DNA of 64,000 nucleotides from Vulcanimicrobiota bacterium (lineage in GTDB: Bacteria; Vulcanimicrobiota; Xenobia; Xenobiales; JADMJV01). The notes under the pieces are model-generated. The model made no database searches and was not told the DNA's origin. It saw only the letters and a list, made by a program, of their open reading frames with translations. Of this stretch, positions 8,856 to 17,675 are shown piece by piece. The position numbers were made by a program, and so were the translations under genes. The stretch spans positions 186,001 to 250,000 of the forward strand of contig JAHBVR010000012.1 in assembly GCA_019637395.1 (NCBI GenBank), written 5' to 3'. Positions within the stretch are counted from its first letter, which is position 1; every line of letters starts with the position of its first letter.

Positions 8856-10070
8856 TTATTCATGGCGCAGGCACTGAATGGGATCCAGCCGGGAAGCCTG
8901 CAGAGCCGGATAAAATCCAAAAAATACGCCAATCAAGGCCGAAAATCCAAAGGCCAGCCAGACCGATGCCGGGCTGATCACGGCCGGCCAGTGGGCCACC
9001 CGGGCCACGGCCAGGCTGATGAACGAACCCAGGGCCACTCCCAAGGCCCCGCCGAAAATGGAAAGGGCCACCGACTCCACCAAAAATTGCCCCAGAATGT
9101 CGATACCGCGCGCGCCCAGAGCCATACGAATGCCGATCTCACGAATGCGCTCGGTGACCGACACCAGCATGATATTCATGATGCCGATGCCGCCCACCAA
9201 CAAACTGACCGAGGCCACGCCGCCCAAAAGCACCGAGAAAACCTGAGTACTCTCATTGGCCTGCTTGGTGGCCTCGGCCTGGTTGTAGGCATAAAAGGCG
9301 TCGCTATCCTCGGGGCGCACCCGGTAGCGCTCTTTGAGCAGGTTGACTACCTGCTCTTCCAGCGCCGCCACCTGATCGGCCCGTTTGGCCGAGGCGCTGA
9401 TCGAGTTGATCCACTGGTTCCCCTTCAGCTTTCGCTGGGCGGTGGTGTAAGGCATGATGATAACGTCGTCGCGCTGCATGCCCCAGCCGGTCTCGCCCTT
9501 TTCTTCCATCAAGCCGATCACTGCGAATGGGAAATTTTGCACGCGAATGATCTTGCCCACCGGATCGGTGGCTCCGAAGAGTTTCTTGGCCACCTCGGTG
9601 CCCAGCACCACCACATGGGCGCCCGAACGCACTTCGTCCTCGCTGAAGAAACGGCCCCGCTCCACCAGCCAGCTGCGGATCATCAGAAAATTCGGAGTGG
9701 TGCCGGTATAGTTGGTGCCCCAATTGGCCGAGCCATAGACCAGCTGGCAGGGGCCGTTGACCACCGGACAGGCCTGGGCCACCGTAGGCAACTCCGCCAC
9801 CGCCCGCCAATCGGCGGCACGCATCTGCATGCCGGTCCCGCGGCCGCCGCGCAGACCTTGCTTGGGCTTGGACCCGCCGAAGACGTGCACGCAGTTGGTG
9901 CCCATGCTGGCGATGCTGGCCTCGATATTGGCTTTAGCGCCGTTGGCGATACTCAACATGGAGATAACAGCGGCCACGCCGATGATGATGCCCAACATAG
10001 TCAGGCAGGTGCGCATCTTATTGCGCAGCAGGGCGCGCAAAGCCACGCGCAGCGTCAACATCCAGGTCAT
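8856..10070 (-). CDS. MacB-like ABC transporter permease
   Basis: The 404-aa protein has the MacB/FtsX layout: one N-terminal membrane segment (LTMLGIIIGVAAVISML), a large periplasmic MacB-type core domain (about 45-265), then three C-terminal segments including the hallmark GGIGIMNIMLVSVTERIREI and IRMALGAR motif. It would couple cytoplasmic ATP hydrolysis to periplasmic movement and drive a tripartite pump with the adaptor two genes upstream. Its ATG overlaps the ATPase stop (ATGA). In E. coli MacB the ATPase and permease are fused; here they are separate, as in many other bacteria. Confidence 0.94.
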   Translation of the reverse strand: MTWMLTLRVALRALLRNKMRTCLTMLGIIIGVAAVISMLSIANGAKANIEASIASMGTNCVHVFGGSKPKQGLRGGRGTGMQMRAADWRAVAELPTVAQACPVVNGPCQLVYGSANWGTNYTGTTPNFLMIRSWLVERGRFFSEDEVRSGAHVVVLGTEVAKKLFGATDPVGKIIRVQNFPFAVIGLMEEKGETGWGMQRDDVIIMPYTTAQRKLKGNQWINSISASAKRADQVAALEEQVVNLLKERYRVRPEDSDAFYAYNQAEATKQANESTQVFSVLLGGVASVSLLVGGIGIMNIMLVSVTERIREIGIRMALGARGIDILGQFLVESVALSIFGGALGVALGSFISLAVARVAHWPAVISPASVWLAFGFSALIGVFFGFYPALQASRLDPIQCLRHE

Positions 10071-10792
10071 GGATGAGTAAAGACCTTGTGCTGCAAAACC
10101 TCCTCAGGCCGCCCATCGCCGATCAATTCCCCATCCTTGACCAGCACCACCCGGTTGGTTTTCAGGGCCACGTCCGGTTCATGGGTCACCAGCAGCACGG
10201 TAATGTGCTCGTCGTTATTGAGATTGGCGAAAAGCTGCATGACCTCGTCACTGGTGCGCGAATCCAGGTTGCCGGTGGGCTCGTCGGCCAGAATCAAGGG
10301 GGGCCGGGTCACCAGAGCCCGGGCGATGGCCACTCGTTGCTGCTCGCCGCCCGACATCTGGCTGGGCACATGGTGGTGGCGCTTGCCCAGGCCGACCCGC
10401 TCCAGCACTTCCATAGCCAGCGCGCGCCGTTTTTTCGCGTCTTTTTCGCCACGATAGAGCAAGGGTAGCTCGACATTCTCCAGAGCACTGGTGCGCGCCA
10501 GCAGATTGAAGCCCTGAAACACGAAGCCCAGGCTGCGATTGCGCACCCAGGCGCGCTGATCCCGGGTGAGATGGGCGGTTTCGCGCCCGTCCAGCACGTA
10601 GCTGCCGGAAGTGGGCCGATCCAGGCAACCCAGTGTATTCATCAGCGTCGACTTGCCCGACCCCGAAGGACCCATAATCGAGAGAAATTCACCCTTTTCG
10701 ATGGTCAGGTTGATACCGCGCAACGCGCGTACCTCTACTCCACCGGCCGAACGGTAGGTGCGCACGATGTCTTTCAACTCAATCAACGGCAT
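10067..10792 (-). CDS. MacB/LolD-type ABC transporter ATPase
   Basis: This is a 241-aa nucleotide-binding subunit with Walker A GPSGSGKST, Q-loop in FVFQGFNLL, ABC signature MSGGEQQRVAIARAL, Walker B LILADEPTGNLD and the H-loop His in LLVTHEP. Length and motif style match the LolD/MacB group. It lies two bases after the adaptor gene and overlaps the permease by 4 nt, so the three form one operon. It is expected on the cytoplasmic face, powering the permease. The exported substrate cannot be read from the sequence. Confidence 0.96.
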   Translation of the reverse strand: MPLIELKDIVRTYRSAGGVEVRALRGINLTIEKGEFLSIMGPSGSGKSTLMNTLGCLDRPTSGSYVLDGRETAHLTRDQRAWVRNRSLGFVFQGFNLLARTSALENVELPLLYRGEKDAKKRRALAMEVLERVGLGKRHHHVPSQMSGGEQQRVAIARALVTRPPLILADEPTGNLDSRTSDEVMQLFANLNNDEHITVLLVTHEPDVALKTNRVVLVKDGELIGDGRPEEVLQHKVFTHP

Positions 10793-10794
10793 AC

Positions 10795-12348
10795 TTAAAA
10801 AGCGAGCCGGACCTTTTTTCGCTTGAGCTTTTCCTCGTCCAGGATTTTAGTGTAGACCTTATCGCCAACTTTCAGATCGCCCTCGACCAGTTCGGAGAAC
10901 TGGCCATCGCTGACGCCGATCAGAATGTCGCGGCGCTGCGGGCCGGTCTTACCCGGCACCCAGACCACGCCGGCGCGGCCGTTACGCCTGGGCTTTTTTT
11001 GCTTATCTTTCTCTTTGTTCTTCTCTTTTTCGCGAGCTTTCTTCTCCTCCTCAGGGTCAGGAGGATTGGGCGGTAGGAAGCGCAGGGCTTCGTCCGGCAC
11101 CAACAATACGTCTTTCAACTCCTCGGCGGCTACCGCCACCGTGGCCGTCATACCGGGTTTCAACAGTAATTTTGGATTCGGGGCCGAAATCAGTACCCCG
11201 TAAACCACCACGTTATTCTGGTTGGTGTTGGCGCTGACCGGCGCGGAGCGCACCTGGGTCACCTTGCCCTCGAACTTATCCTCAGGGTAGGCATCCACTG
11301 TGAAAGTCACTTTTTGCCCGGTGAAAACGCGGCCGATGTCGGCTTCGGAAACGTCGGCCCGCACCTGCATGCGGCGCAGGTCGCGAGCGATCTTGAAGAG
11401 TTCGGGAGCGGTGAAAGAAGCCGCCACCGTCTGGCCGGGCTCGATTTTGCGGTCGATGACGGTGCCGTCGACAGGCGAGCGAATGACGGTGCGCTGCAGA
11501 TCCACGCGGGCCCGCTGCAGTGTGGCTTCATATTGGCGAATGCGGGCCTGGGCCGAATTCAGTTCAGCCTGGGCCGCCTGCACGTTGGCCCGATCGGCCT
11601 GCAGCTTGGCCTCGGCCGAAATGACGTTGTTCTTGGCCTGGAGCAGCTGGGCTTGGGAAGTGCGCACCTGGGCTTGCAGCGACTGCTCATTGGCCAGGGA
11701 ACTTTCGTAGCCCGAGCCGGCCACCCGGTAAGCGGTGCGCTTCTGGTCGCGCTCGCTGGCGGCCACCAGCTGGTTGGCGTAGAGCTGCTCGTAGCGCTTG
11801 TATTCCAGCAGGGCGTTGTCCATTTCGGCTTTAGCCTTGGTGACGCTGGCCGTGCTGTTGCGCAGATTGGCGCGCGCTCCTTCGAGCATGGAGATATTCT
11901 GAGTGTAGGTGTTACGGGCAACTTCCACCTGCGTTTCCGACTGGGCGATGGCGGCCCGGCTATTGGCCAGGCGGGCGTTGGCCGTCTCGGCACCGGCCAG
12001 GCCCACTTCCAGGCCGGCCTCGGCTTCCTGGACCTTGGCCTGAAACTCCGAAGGGTCGAGCACAGCCAGCACCTGGCCGGTTTGCACCTGCGAGTTGAAA
12101 TCGACGCGCACTTCCCGAACCGGGCCGGAAACCTGCGAGCCCACGGTAACGGTGGTAATGGCCTCCAGCGCGCCGGTGGCCGAGACGGTGGCGGTGATGT
12201 TGCCTTTCTCCACGGTAGCGTCCAACAATTCCACCTCAGGAGTGGATCCTGGGGCGTATTTGACCCACCACCAGACGGCGGCCGCCGCCAGCAGGATCAA
12301 AAAGAGCCAGCCCCAGGGGCGGCGGGCGGAAGGAACGTCAGAACTCAC
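10795..12348 (-). CDS. MacA-like periplasmic adaptor (HlyD/membrane fusion family)
   Basis: The 517-aa protein has one N-terminal membrane segment (WLFLILLAAAAVWWW), a split lipoyl/barrel-sandwich domain (VSGPVREVRV and VIRSPVDGTVIDRKI), a long Ala/Gln-rich coiled-coil hairpin (about 105-300) and C-terminal beta-barrel regions. The hairpin would reach an outer-membrane channel. An unusual, extremely Lys/Glu-rich insert (about residues 430-455) interrupts the beta domain. It starts with GTG and is first of the three transporter genes. It diverges from the substrate-binding/propeller fusion across 57 bases, suggesting joint control. Confidence 0.93.
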   Translation of the reverse strand: MSSDVPSARRPWGWLFLILLAAAAVWWWVKYAPGSTPEVELLDATVEKGNITATVSATGALEAITTVTVGSQVSGPVREVRVDFNSQVQTGQVLAVLDPSEFQAKVQEAEAGLEVGLAGAETANARLANSRAAIAQSETQVEVARNTYTQNISMLEGARANLRNSTASVTKAKAEMDNALLEYKRYEQLYANQLVAASERDQKRTAYRVAGSGYESSLANEQSLQAQVRTSQAQLLQAKNNVISAEAKLQADRANVQAAQAELNSAQARIRQYEATLQRARVDLQRTVIRSPVDGTVIDRKIEPGQTVAASFTAPELFKIARDLRRMQVRADVSEADIGRVFTGQKVTFTVDAYPEDKFEGKVTQVRSAPVSANTNQNNVVVYGVLISAPNPKLLLKPGMTATVAVAAEELKDVLLVPDEALRFLPPNPPDPEEEKKAREKEKNKEKDKQKKPRRNGRAGVVWVPGKTGPQRRDILIGVSDGQFSELVEGDLKVGDKVYTKILDEEKLKRKKVRLAF

Positions 12349-12405
12349 GCGCCCAGAATTCTAGGGCGGGGGGGAGCCTCCTGGGGCGTGGAGAAAACTC
12401 ACCAC

Positions 12406-14538
12406 GTGAAAAAATTCTTGCTCCTGCTCGTGCTCCTGGGCCTGTGCCTGGGCGGCGCCTGGCTCTATTTCAAGAAAATGCCTCAGCGCAACAAACCGTC
12501 CGCCGCCGCCACCGCCCTGCCCAGCCTGCCCAAACCCTCGCGCGAATTCCGCTTCGGAGTTTTAGGCCGGCCCAGCGAGCTCCCTCTGAGAGCCCTCAGC
12601 CGTATGCCGGAATTACAGGATCTCCCCATCAAGTTTATCCCTTGCGCCAGCCCGGCCGAGCGCTGGCTGATGCTAACCAGCGGCCAGGTGGATGTGGTGG
12701 TGGCCAGCACCGACGAACTGGCCTCGGCCCTGCCCCGCTACCGCGTAGATCTGAATCTTTTCCCCATGGCTCTGCAGAACGGCAATGAACAGGTGGTAGG
12801 CTCCAAAGACGCGGCCAGCCCGCCCTGGGTCGCCTATCTGCCCGGCGGCGTCGGCCAGAGCCTGGCTCTCGATCTGAAGGACCCGCAGCTCAGGTTGCTC
12901 TCCCTGAACAGCCCCGAAAAAGCCGCCGCCATGCTAAAATCGGGGCAGATCCGGGCCTGCAGCCTGTGGAACCCCTACCTGGAGCAGGCCAAGGCGCAGG
13001 GGTTCGAAACCAGGGGCCAGCCCGCCAGCAACCTGGAAGTGTGGGTGTCAGGCCACGGGGGCGTGGCCACCGGCCGCCTGAATGAAGGCGACGAATCCAA
13101 AGTGGTGCGCGCCTGGTTTGATCTGATGCGCCAGTTGGCCGAGCAACCGGAACTCACGCAACGAGCCATCGCCGAAGAAAACGAACTGCCGCCGGCTCAA
13201 GTCCCGAGTTGCCTGAAGGGCCTGCAGTTTTACTCGGCCGGCAGCCTGCTGGCCAACCGCGTCAAGCTGGGCGAAGATCTGCGCACGCAAATGCGCGACA
13301 AGGTCAATCTGTGGTCGCTGGCCGGCCAACCGGTGGGTGGCGACATCGAGCGCCTGCAAGTGGACCTGGACTGGTTGATGGCGCTCGGACTCGACGGAGA
13401 GGCCCCGGTTCGCTTGCCCGCCGAGACACCCACCCCGGAAGATACGGCTACACCCATTTCCCGTCCACCCGGGGGCGACCCTTTTGATCGGCCGGGAGGG
13501 AGTTCCGGCGCCAATATTACCCAGGCCGGCGGCGACGCTCGCCATAGCGGCATTCTGCCCGGTCCGGCGCTGATCTCGGAACCCAAACAATTGTGGTCGG
13601 CCTCTCTCGGCGCGGAACCCACCAGCCCGGTGGTAGCCAGCCCGGACGGCAGCCAACTTTTCGTCGGTCTGGACGACGGCAATCTGGCCTGCCTGGAACG
13701 CTCCAGCGGTCGAATCCTCTGGAAATTTCCCATGGGGGAGCGCATTCGCAGCGCGCCTGCCTGCCATGACGGTTATGTCGAGGTGGCTTGCGATAGCGGA
13801 GCGGTTGCCAGCATCAACCGCGGCGATGGCCAGAAGCGCTGGCTGGTTCAAGTTGGCTCGGACGTGATCGGTCCGCTGACCGAAGACGACGGCGCTTTGT
13901 TGCTGGCTACTTACGAAGGCAACGTCACTTCCCTGGATCTGAGCGACGGCTCCACCCGCTGGAGCCAACCGACCGGCGCCAACATTACGGCCGGGCTGGC
14001 CGTCTCCGGCGACTCGGTAGTGGCCTGTTGCATCGACAAAAAGGTCCGTTCTTTTGCCAAAGCCGACGGTAAACCGGGCTGGGAGACTCCCTTGGGCGAA
14101 GCCTGCCGGGCCACTCCCTGCATCGAGTCGGGCCTGATTACGGTAGGCTGCGGCGACAAGAAAGTCTACGGCCTGCGCGTCTCGGACGGCACGGTGGCCT
14201 GGAAACGCCCGCTACCCGATGAAGTAACCTGCGCGCCGGTGGCCCTGGGACGCAACGTCTGGCTCGGGTGCAAAGATAACAACGTCTATTGCCTGGATCG
14301 GGCCACCGGCGAAGAGGTCTGGCACTATCCGACCCGCGAGCGGGTGGCCAACGACCTGGTGGGAGCCGGCGATACCATCTACGCCATCAGCCAGGACATG
14401 CGCCTCTATGCCCTGGGCGCCACCGATCACAAGCTACGCTTCAAATACAAGGAAAGCAACTGGCTGCAGACCCCCTGGGTGCAGGACTCGGTGGTCTATC
14501 TGCCGGTGGCCGACGGCACTCTCAAAGCTCTCAAATAA
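12406..14538 (+). CDS. periplasmic substrate-binding domain fused to a PQQ-like beta-propeller
   Basis: The start is a GTG before a hydrophobic signal or anchor (KKFLLLLVLLGLCLGGAWLY). Residues about 47-290 resemble SsuA/NMT1-type periplasmic binding proteins (segments VDVVVASTDELASALP and ACSLWNPYLEQA). A Pro/Thr-rich linker follows (about 325-385), then a seven-blade-style PQQ/outer-membrane-assembly type propeller with repeated LDxxDGxxxW units such as DLSDGSTRW, LRVSDGTVAW and LDRATGEEVW. The molecule would sit outside the inner membrane. Sensing or ligand capture is inference. A much longer upstream open frame in the same phase runs antisense through macA and is not used. Confidence 0.75.
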   Translation: MKKFLLLLVLLGLCLGGAWLYFKKMPQRNKPSAAATALPSLPKPSREFRFGVLGRPSELPLRALSRMPELQDLPIKFIPCASPAERWLMLTSGQVDVVVASTDELASALPRYRVDLNLFPMALQNGNEQVVGSKDAASPPWVAYLPGGVGQSLALDLKDPQLRLLSLNSPEKAAAMLKSGQIRACSLWNPYLEQAKAQGFETRGQPASNLEVWVSGHGGVATGRLNEGDESKVVRAWFDLMRQLAEQPELTQRAIAEENELPPAQVPSCLKGLQFYSAGSLLANRVKLGEDLRTQMRDKVNLWSLAGQPVGGDIERLQVDLDWLMALGLDGEAPVRLPAETPTPEDTATPISRPPGGDPFDRPGGSSGANITQAGGDARHSGILPGPALISEPKQLWSASLGAEPTSPVVASPDGSQLFVGLDDGNLACLERSSGRILWKFPMGERIRSAPACHDGYVEVACDSGAVASINRGDGQKRWLVQVGSDVIGPLTEDDGALLLATYEGNVTSLDLSDGSTRWSQPTGANITAGLAVSGDSVVACCIDKKVRSFAKADGKPGWETPLGEACRATPCIESGLITVGCGDKKVYGLRVSDGTVAWKRPLPDEVTCAPVALGRNVWLGCKDNNVYCLDRATGEEVWHYPTRERVANDLVGAGDTIYAISQDMRLYALGATDHKLRFKYKESNWLQTPWVQDSVVYLPVADGTLKALK

Positions 14539-14643
14539 GTGAAGCCCTTCGAATTTCGGCAACATTTTTGTAACACTTCCCGGCCCCGATTCGGAATAGG
14601 TTGATTCCAGCCCCCTTGGGACAAGATATTGCGGAGGTGTTCA

Positions 14644-14814
14644 TTGAAATTACCGGCTTCCAAGTCCACGGTGCGACTCTTCTTAGGGACACGGCGTTCC
14701 ACCAGCTTGGGTAACTGGGATCGTGAGCGCGAAGAAGACCATCTCGACCTCAGTCTGTGGAATCGCGCCTTGAGCGGTTTGCGCCGCAGCCCGGAACGGA
14801 TTCGGAAAGTTTAA
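14644..14814 (+). CDS. small basic hypothetical protein (56 aa)
   Basis: A TTG codon sits 5 nt after a perfect GGAGGT ribosome-binding site, which is the main support. The product is Arg/Ser-rich and charged (it contains GNWDREREEDHLDLSLWNRA) with no signal peptide, membrane segment or cysteine. It lies between the propeller fusion and the FAD oxidoreductase on the same strand. No family is recognised; it could be a small regulator or a spurious frame with a good site. Confidence 0.45.
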   Translation: MKLPASKSTVRLFLGTRRSTSLGNWDREREEDHLDLSLWNRALSGLRRSPERIRKV

Positions 14815-14870
14815 CCCGTGGTCCAGAGGGGAAGGTGGCCAGATAACCATAATTACAACGAAGGCACTTC

Positions 14871-16013
14871 ATGACTCCTAAACCCTCAGCGACTTATCCC
14901 GTCATCGTCCTTGGCGCCGGCCCGGCTGGTCTGGCCGTGGCCTATGAGTTGCTGAGACGTGGAGTCAACCCCCTGGTCCTAGAAAAGGGAGCGACGGCGG
15001 GCGCTTCTTTCGCCTCCTTCCCGCGCAATATTTTCTTCGGGCCGTGGCTCAATAATTTGCTGCCCGGCTCTTCCATCGACTGGGCCTGGCTGCTCAAGCG
15101 CTCCACCCAGCCGGCCTATTCCAAGTATTTGCAAGACTATGCCCATCAGAACCGGCTTCCGGTGAAGTGCGGCGTGGCCGTGCAGTCGGTGGTGCGCGAA
15201 GAGAACGGATTCCGCATCCAGACCTCGGCCGGTGAGTATCGCTGCCAGCTGCTGGTCAACTGCACCGGCTATTTCACGCGGCCCTATACACCCAACTACC
15301 CCGGCCTGGACAGCACCCGCATACCTCATATGCACGTATCTCAATATCGAGACCCATCGACCGTTATGGATATTCTGAAGCGTCGTAGCGGCCGTATCCT
15401 GGTGGTGGGCAAGCGGCTCTCGGCCGGTGAGACCTTCGTGGAATTGCACAATGCCGGCTATCAGATGGCTCTCAGCTACCGCGGCAAAAAGCTACGTTTC
15501 GGACCGACCACCTGGGGTGAAGCTCTATTCTCGCCCATCAACTGGGTATTCGAGCGCATCTCGGTGGCCCTGCGCGTGCGCAAACATTCCTACCCGCTGA
15601 TGGCCGGCGGTGAGAGCCGGCGTCTGATCGAGAACGGCCAGGTAGCGACCTTCTCACAGATTGCTCGCTTCAACGAGAATACGGTGGTCTTCGAGGATGG
15701 GCGTGAGGAACGCTTCGATCTGGTGATTTTCGCCACCGGCTATCGCGCCGCCATGGCTCATCTGGAAAGCCTGCTGGGCCCGCAGCCCAACGAACCCAAG
15801 TTGAAAAACATGGAATCCACCCAGGTCCCCGACCTCTTCTTCCTGGGCGTGGATCAGCAGCGCACCTATCGCAGTCGCTTTCTGCGCGGCATCGTGGAAG
15901 ACTCCCGACTGGTGGCCGAACTGGTCGCCCGCCGCGCCCAACGCCTCCCTTCCCCCCGCCGCGAACTCCCGGAAATCGTCCCCCTCGAAAACTCCGCCAC
16001 TCTCGTTAACTAA
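14871..16013 (+). CDS. FAD/NAD(P)-dependent oxidoreductase, flavin-monooxygenase-like
   Basis: An N-terminal Rossmann fingerprint GAGPAGLAVAYELLRRG with the acidic end of strand 2 (LVLEKG) binds FAD. The segment ILVVGKRLSAGETFVEL is a second Rossmann site for NAD(P)H, although its first glycines deviate from GxGxSG. The ATGY motif (VIFATGYRAAM) near residue 290 is typical of FMO/YpdA-type flavoproteins. At 380 aa it is close to bacterial FMO-like and bacillithiol-reductase-like enzymes. The substrate is not predictable. No linked biosynthetic genes were recognised next to it. Its end overlaps comF tail-to-tail by eight bases. Confidence 0.85.
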   Translation: MTPKPSATYPVIVLGAGPAGLAVAYELLRRGVNPLVLEKGATAGASFASFPRNIFFGPWLNNLLPGSSIDWAWLLKRSTQPAYSKYLQDYAHQNRLPVKCGVAVQSVVREENGFRIQTSAGEYRCQLLVNCTGYFTRPYTPNYPGLDSTRIPHMHVSQYRDPSTVMDILKRRSGRILVVGKRLSAGETFVELHNAGYQMALSYRGKKLRFGPTTWGEALFSPINWVFERISVALRVRKHSYPLMAGGESRRLIENGQVATFSQIARFNENTVVFEDGREERFDLVIFATGYRAAMAHLESLLGPQPNEPKLKNMESTQVPDLFFLGVDQQRTYRSRFLRGIVEDSRLVAELVARRAQRLPSPRRELPEIVPLENSATLVN

Positions 16014-16611
16014 CGGCTCTCCCCGCCACGCGGGCCAGGCACAGGCACACAACCCGCTCGGCGCCGGCCGCGAGCAAGGCGTCGCGGGCATGTTTGAGGG
16101 TTTGACCGCTGGTGATAACGTCGTCAACGAGCACGACCGTGCCGCTCAGACGCCCGCGATAAGCAAAAACGGACCGTTGGGCGCGGCGAGCGTCATAACC
16201 ACGGAGAGCCTTGCGTGGGGCGGGGTCGCCCAGGCAATGGAAGTCAGACAAGAGCGGCAGTCCCAGGTTGGCCGCCAGTCTCTGCGGTAGGCAATAGCCG
16301 CGCCAGCGTTGGCGCCGGGCCGAAGTGGGCACACCCACTACCGAAACATCCCCCACCCTGCGCTGGCGTAGCAGTTTCCTCAGGTGCTCACCCAGCACGC
16401 GAAGAAGAGCCTGGTCGTTGCGCTCCTTGATGCGCAATACGGCTCCTCGCAAAGCCCCGCGGTAGATTCCCAGAGACCCGACTTCCAGTCCATCACGGAA
16501 CTCCCAGCCAGTTTCCAGCCGGTCCAGGCAAGCGCGGCAAAACGGGCTGCCGGAGCGGCCGCATTCTATACAGCGAGCCGGGAAGAGCCGGCTCAGCAGG
16601 GCACCGATCAG
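16006..16611 (-). CDS. comF: ComF family protein (double-zinc-ribbon phosphoribosyltransferase)
   Basis: The C-terminal part carries the phosphoribosyltransferase fold with the PRPP loop VVLVDDVITSGQTL. ATG, GTG and TTG starts give only about 148 residues, but the frame continues upstream and encodes RCIECGRSG and FCRACLDRL, a C-x2-C...C-x2-C zinc ribbon, then YRGALRGAVL, all standard for ComF. The only plausible initiator before this is a CTG overlapping the upstream stop (CTGA) with AGAGGG nearby, so I call a CTG start giving about 201 aa, normal for the family. ComF acts in natural competence and DNA uptake in several bacteria. It is last in an operon with glycan genes. Confidence 0.85.
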   Translation of the reverse strand: MIGALLSRLFPARCIECGRSGSPFCRACLDRLETGWEFRDGLEVGSLGIYRGALRGAVLRIKERNDQALLRVLGEHLRKLLRQRRVGDVSVVGVPTSARRQRWRGYCLPQRLAANLGLPLLSDFHCLGDPAPRKALRGYDARRAQRSVFAYRGRLSGTVVLVDDVITSGQTLKHARDALLAAGAERVVCLCLARVAGRAVS

Positions 16612-17675
16612 TCCGAGGATTCCCTCTGCTCACCCACCAGACGGGCTCCACTGGCGATGACGATCTTGGTGAAACTACGCCCACTCTGCAAAATGCAGCC
16701 GGAGCCGACCAGGCAGTCATCCAGACTGGAACCGGGCCCGAGGGTACAGTGATCCCAGACCACCGAGCGGCGCACCTTGGCGCCCTCTTTGACGACCGTG
16801 TTGGCGCCCAGCACCACCGGTCCATTGATTTCCGCGCCAGCTTCCACACGAGCGCCCGGCCCCACCAGCACGGGCGGGCGGAGATAAGCCTGGGGGCTGA
16901 CCATGGCGCCTTCGGCCACCCAGATGTGCGGCTTGATTTCCTCGCCCTGCAGGCGCATTCCCGAGCGTCCTTCCAACAGTTCCCAATGAGCCTGGCGGTA
17001 GTTCAAGTGGGTTCCGATATCCATCCAGAACGAGTCGCTGACCTGGTAGCCGTAGAAAGGCAGACGCTGGCGCACCAACTCGGGAAAGAGATTTTTGCCG
17101 AAGTCGTAGACGCCTTTGCCGGGGATGTATTGAAAAATCGCCGGCTCGAAGAAGTAAACGCCGGTGTTGCCCCAGTTGCCGGCTCGACCGCGTTCCGGTT
17201 CGGGCTTCTCGAGGTACCAGGTAACCCGTTGGCTTTCGTCCAATTCCAGCACGCCCACATCGCTGGTGGTCTGAAGGGGAACCACACCCACGCTGGCGAT
17301 CGCTCTTTTCTCATGATGGAACTTCAGCATATCGGTCAAGTCGAGATCGGTCAGGTCATCCGCGCCGATAACCAGAAAAGTGTCTTTGAAAAAGCCGGCA
17401 ACATTCTTCACGCCGCCGGCCGTACCTAAAAGATCCGGTTCATACGAATAGTGAATCTTGACCCCGAAGCGGCTGCCGTCACCCAACTGGTCGGTGATCA
17501 AGCGATGCAGGTAATGCAGGTTGATCATGATCTCATCGAAGCCGTGATGAGCCAGCAGACCGACGATATGCTCGATGACCGGGATGTTGAGCACCGGCAC
17601 CAGCGGCTTGGGCAGGCTGTAAGTCAGCGGATAGAGCTTGGTGGCTCCGCCCGCCGCCAAAATCATAGCCTTCAT
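16608..17675 (-). CDS. sugar-1-phosphate nucleotidyltransferase with left-handed beta-helix C-terminus
   Basis: It makes an NDP-sugar from a sugar-1-phosphate and an NTP. The start at an ATG overlapping the upstream stop (ATGA) gives MKAMILAAGGATKLYPLT and SLPKPLVPV, the nucleotide-binding signature of the GlmU/RfbA/mannose-1-phosphate guanylyltransferase superfamily, with Lys in place of the usual Arg. GADDLTDLDL supplies the metal-binding Asp. Residues about 245-350 form hexapeptide repeats (VLVGPGARVEAGAEING). Base and sugar specificity cannot be read. The gene follows a WecG-type glycosyltransferase, so surface polysaccharide synthesis is the likely context. Confidence 0.88.
   Translation of the reverse strand: MKAMILAAGGATKLYPLTYSLPKPLVPVLNIPVIEHIVGLLAHHGFDEIMINLHYLHRLITDQLGDGSRFGVKIHYSYEPDLLGTAGGVKNVAGFFKDTFLVIGADDLTDLDLTDMLKFHHEKRAIASVGVVPLQTTSDVGVLELDESQRVTWYLEKPEPERGRAGNWGNTGVYFFEPAIFQYIPGKGVYDFGKNLFPELVRQRLPFYGYQVSDSFWMDIGTHLNYRQAHWELLEGRSGMRLQGEEIKPHIWVAEGAMVSPQAYLRPPVLVGPGARVEAGAEINGPVVLGANTVVKEGAKVRRSVVWDHCTLGPGSSLDDCLVGSGCILQSGRSFTKIVIASGARLVGEQRESSD

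Noticed and set aside
8862-10076. 404-codon plus-strand open frame opposite the MacB permease
   Set aside because: It mirrors the permease gene and its product is His/Gly-rich without any domain; the minus-strand gene has the MacB signatures.
11314-12405. Long plus-strand open frame continuous with the substrate-binding/propeller gene
   Set aside because: It runs antisense through macA, has no ribosome site and has low-complexity Gly/Leu sequence; the signal peptide starts at 12406.
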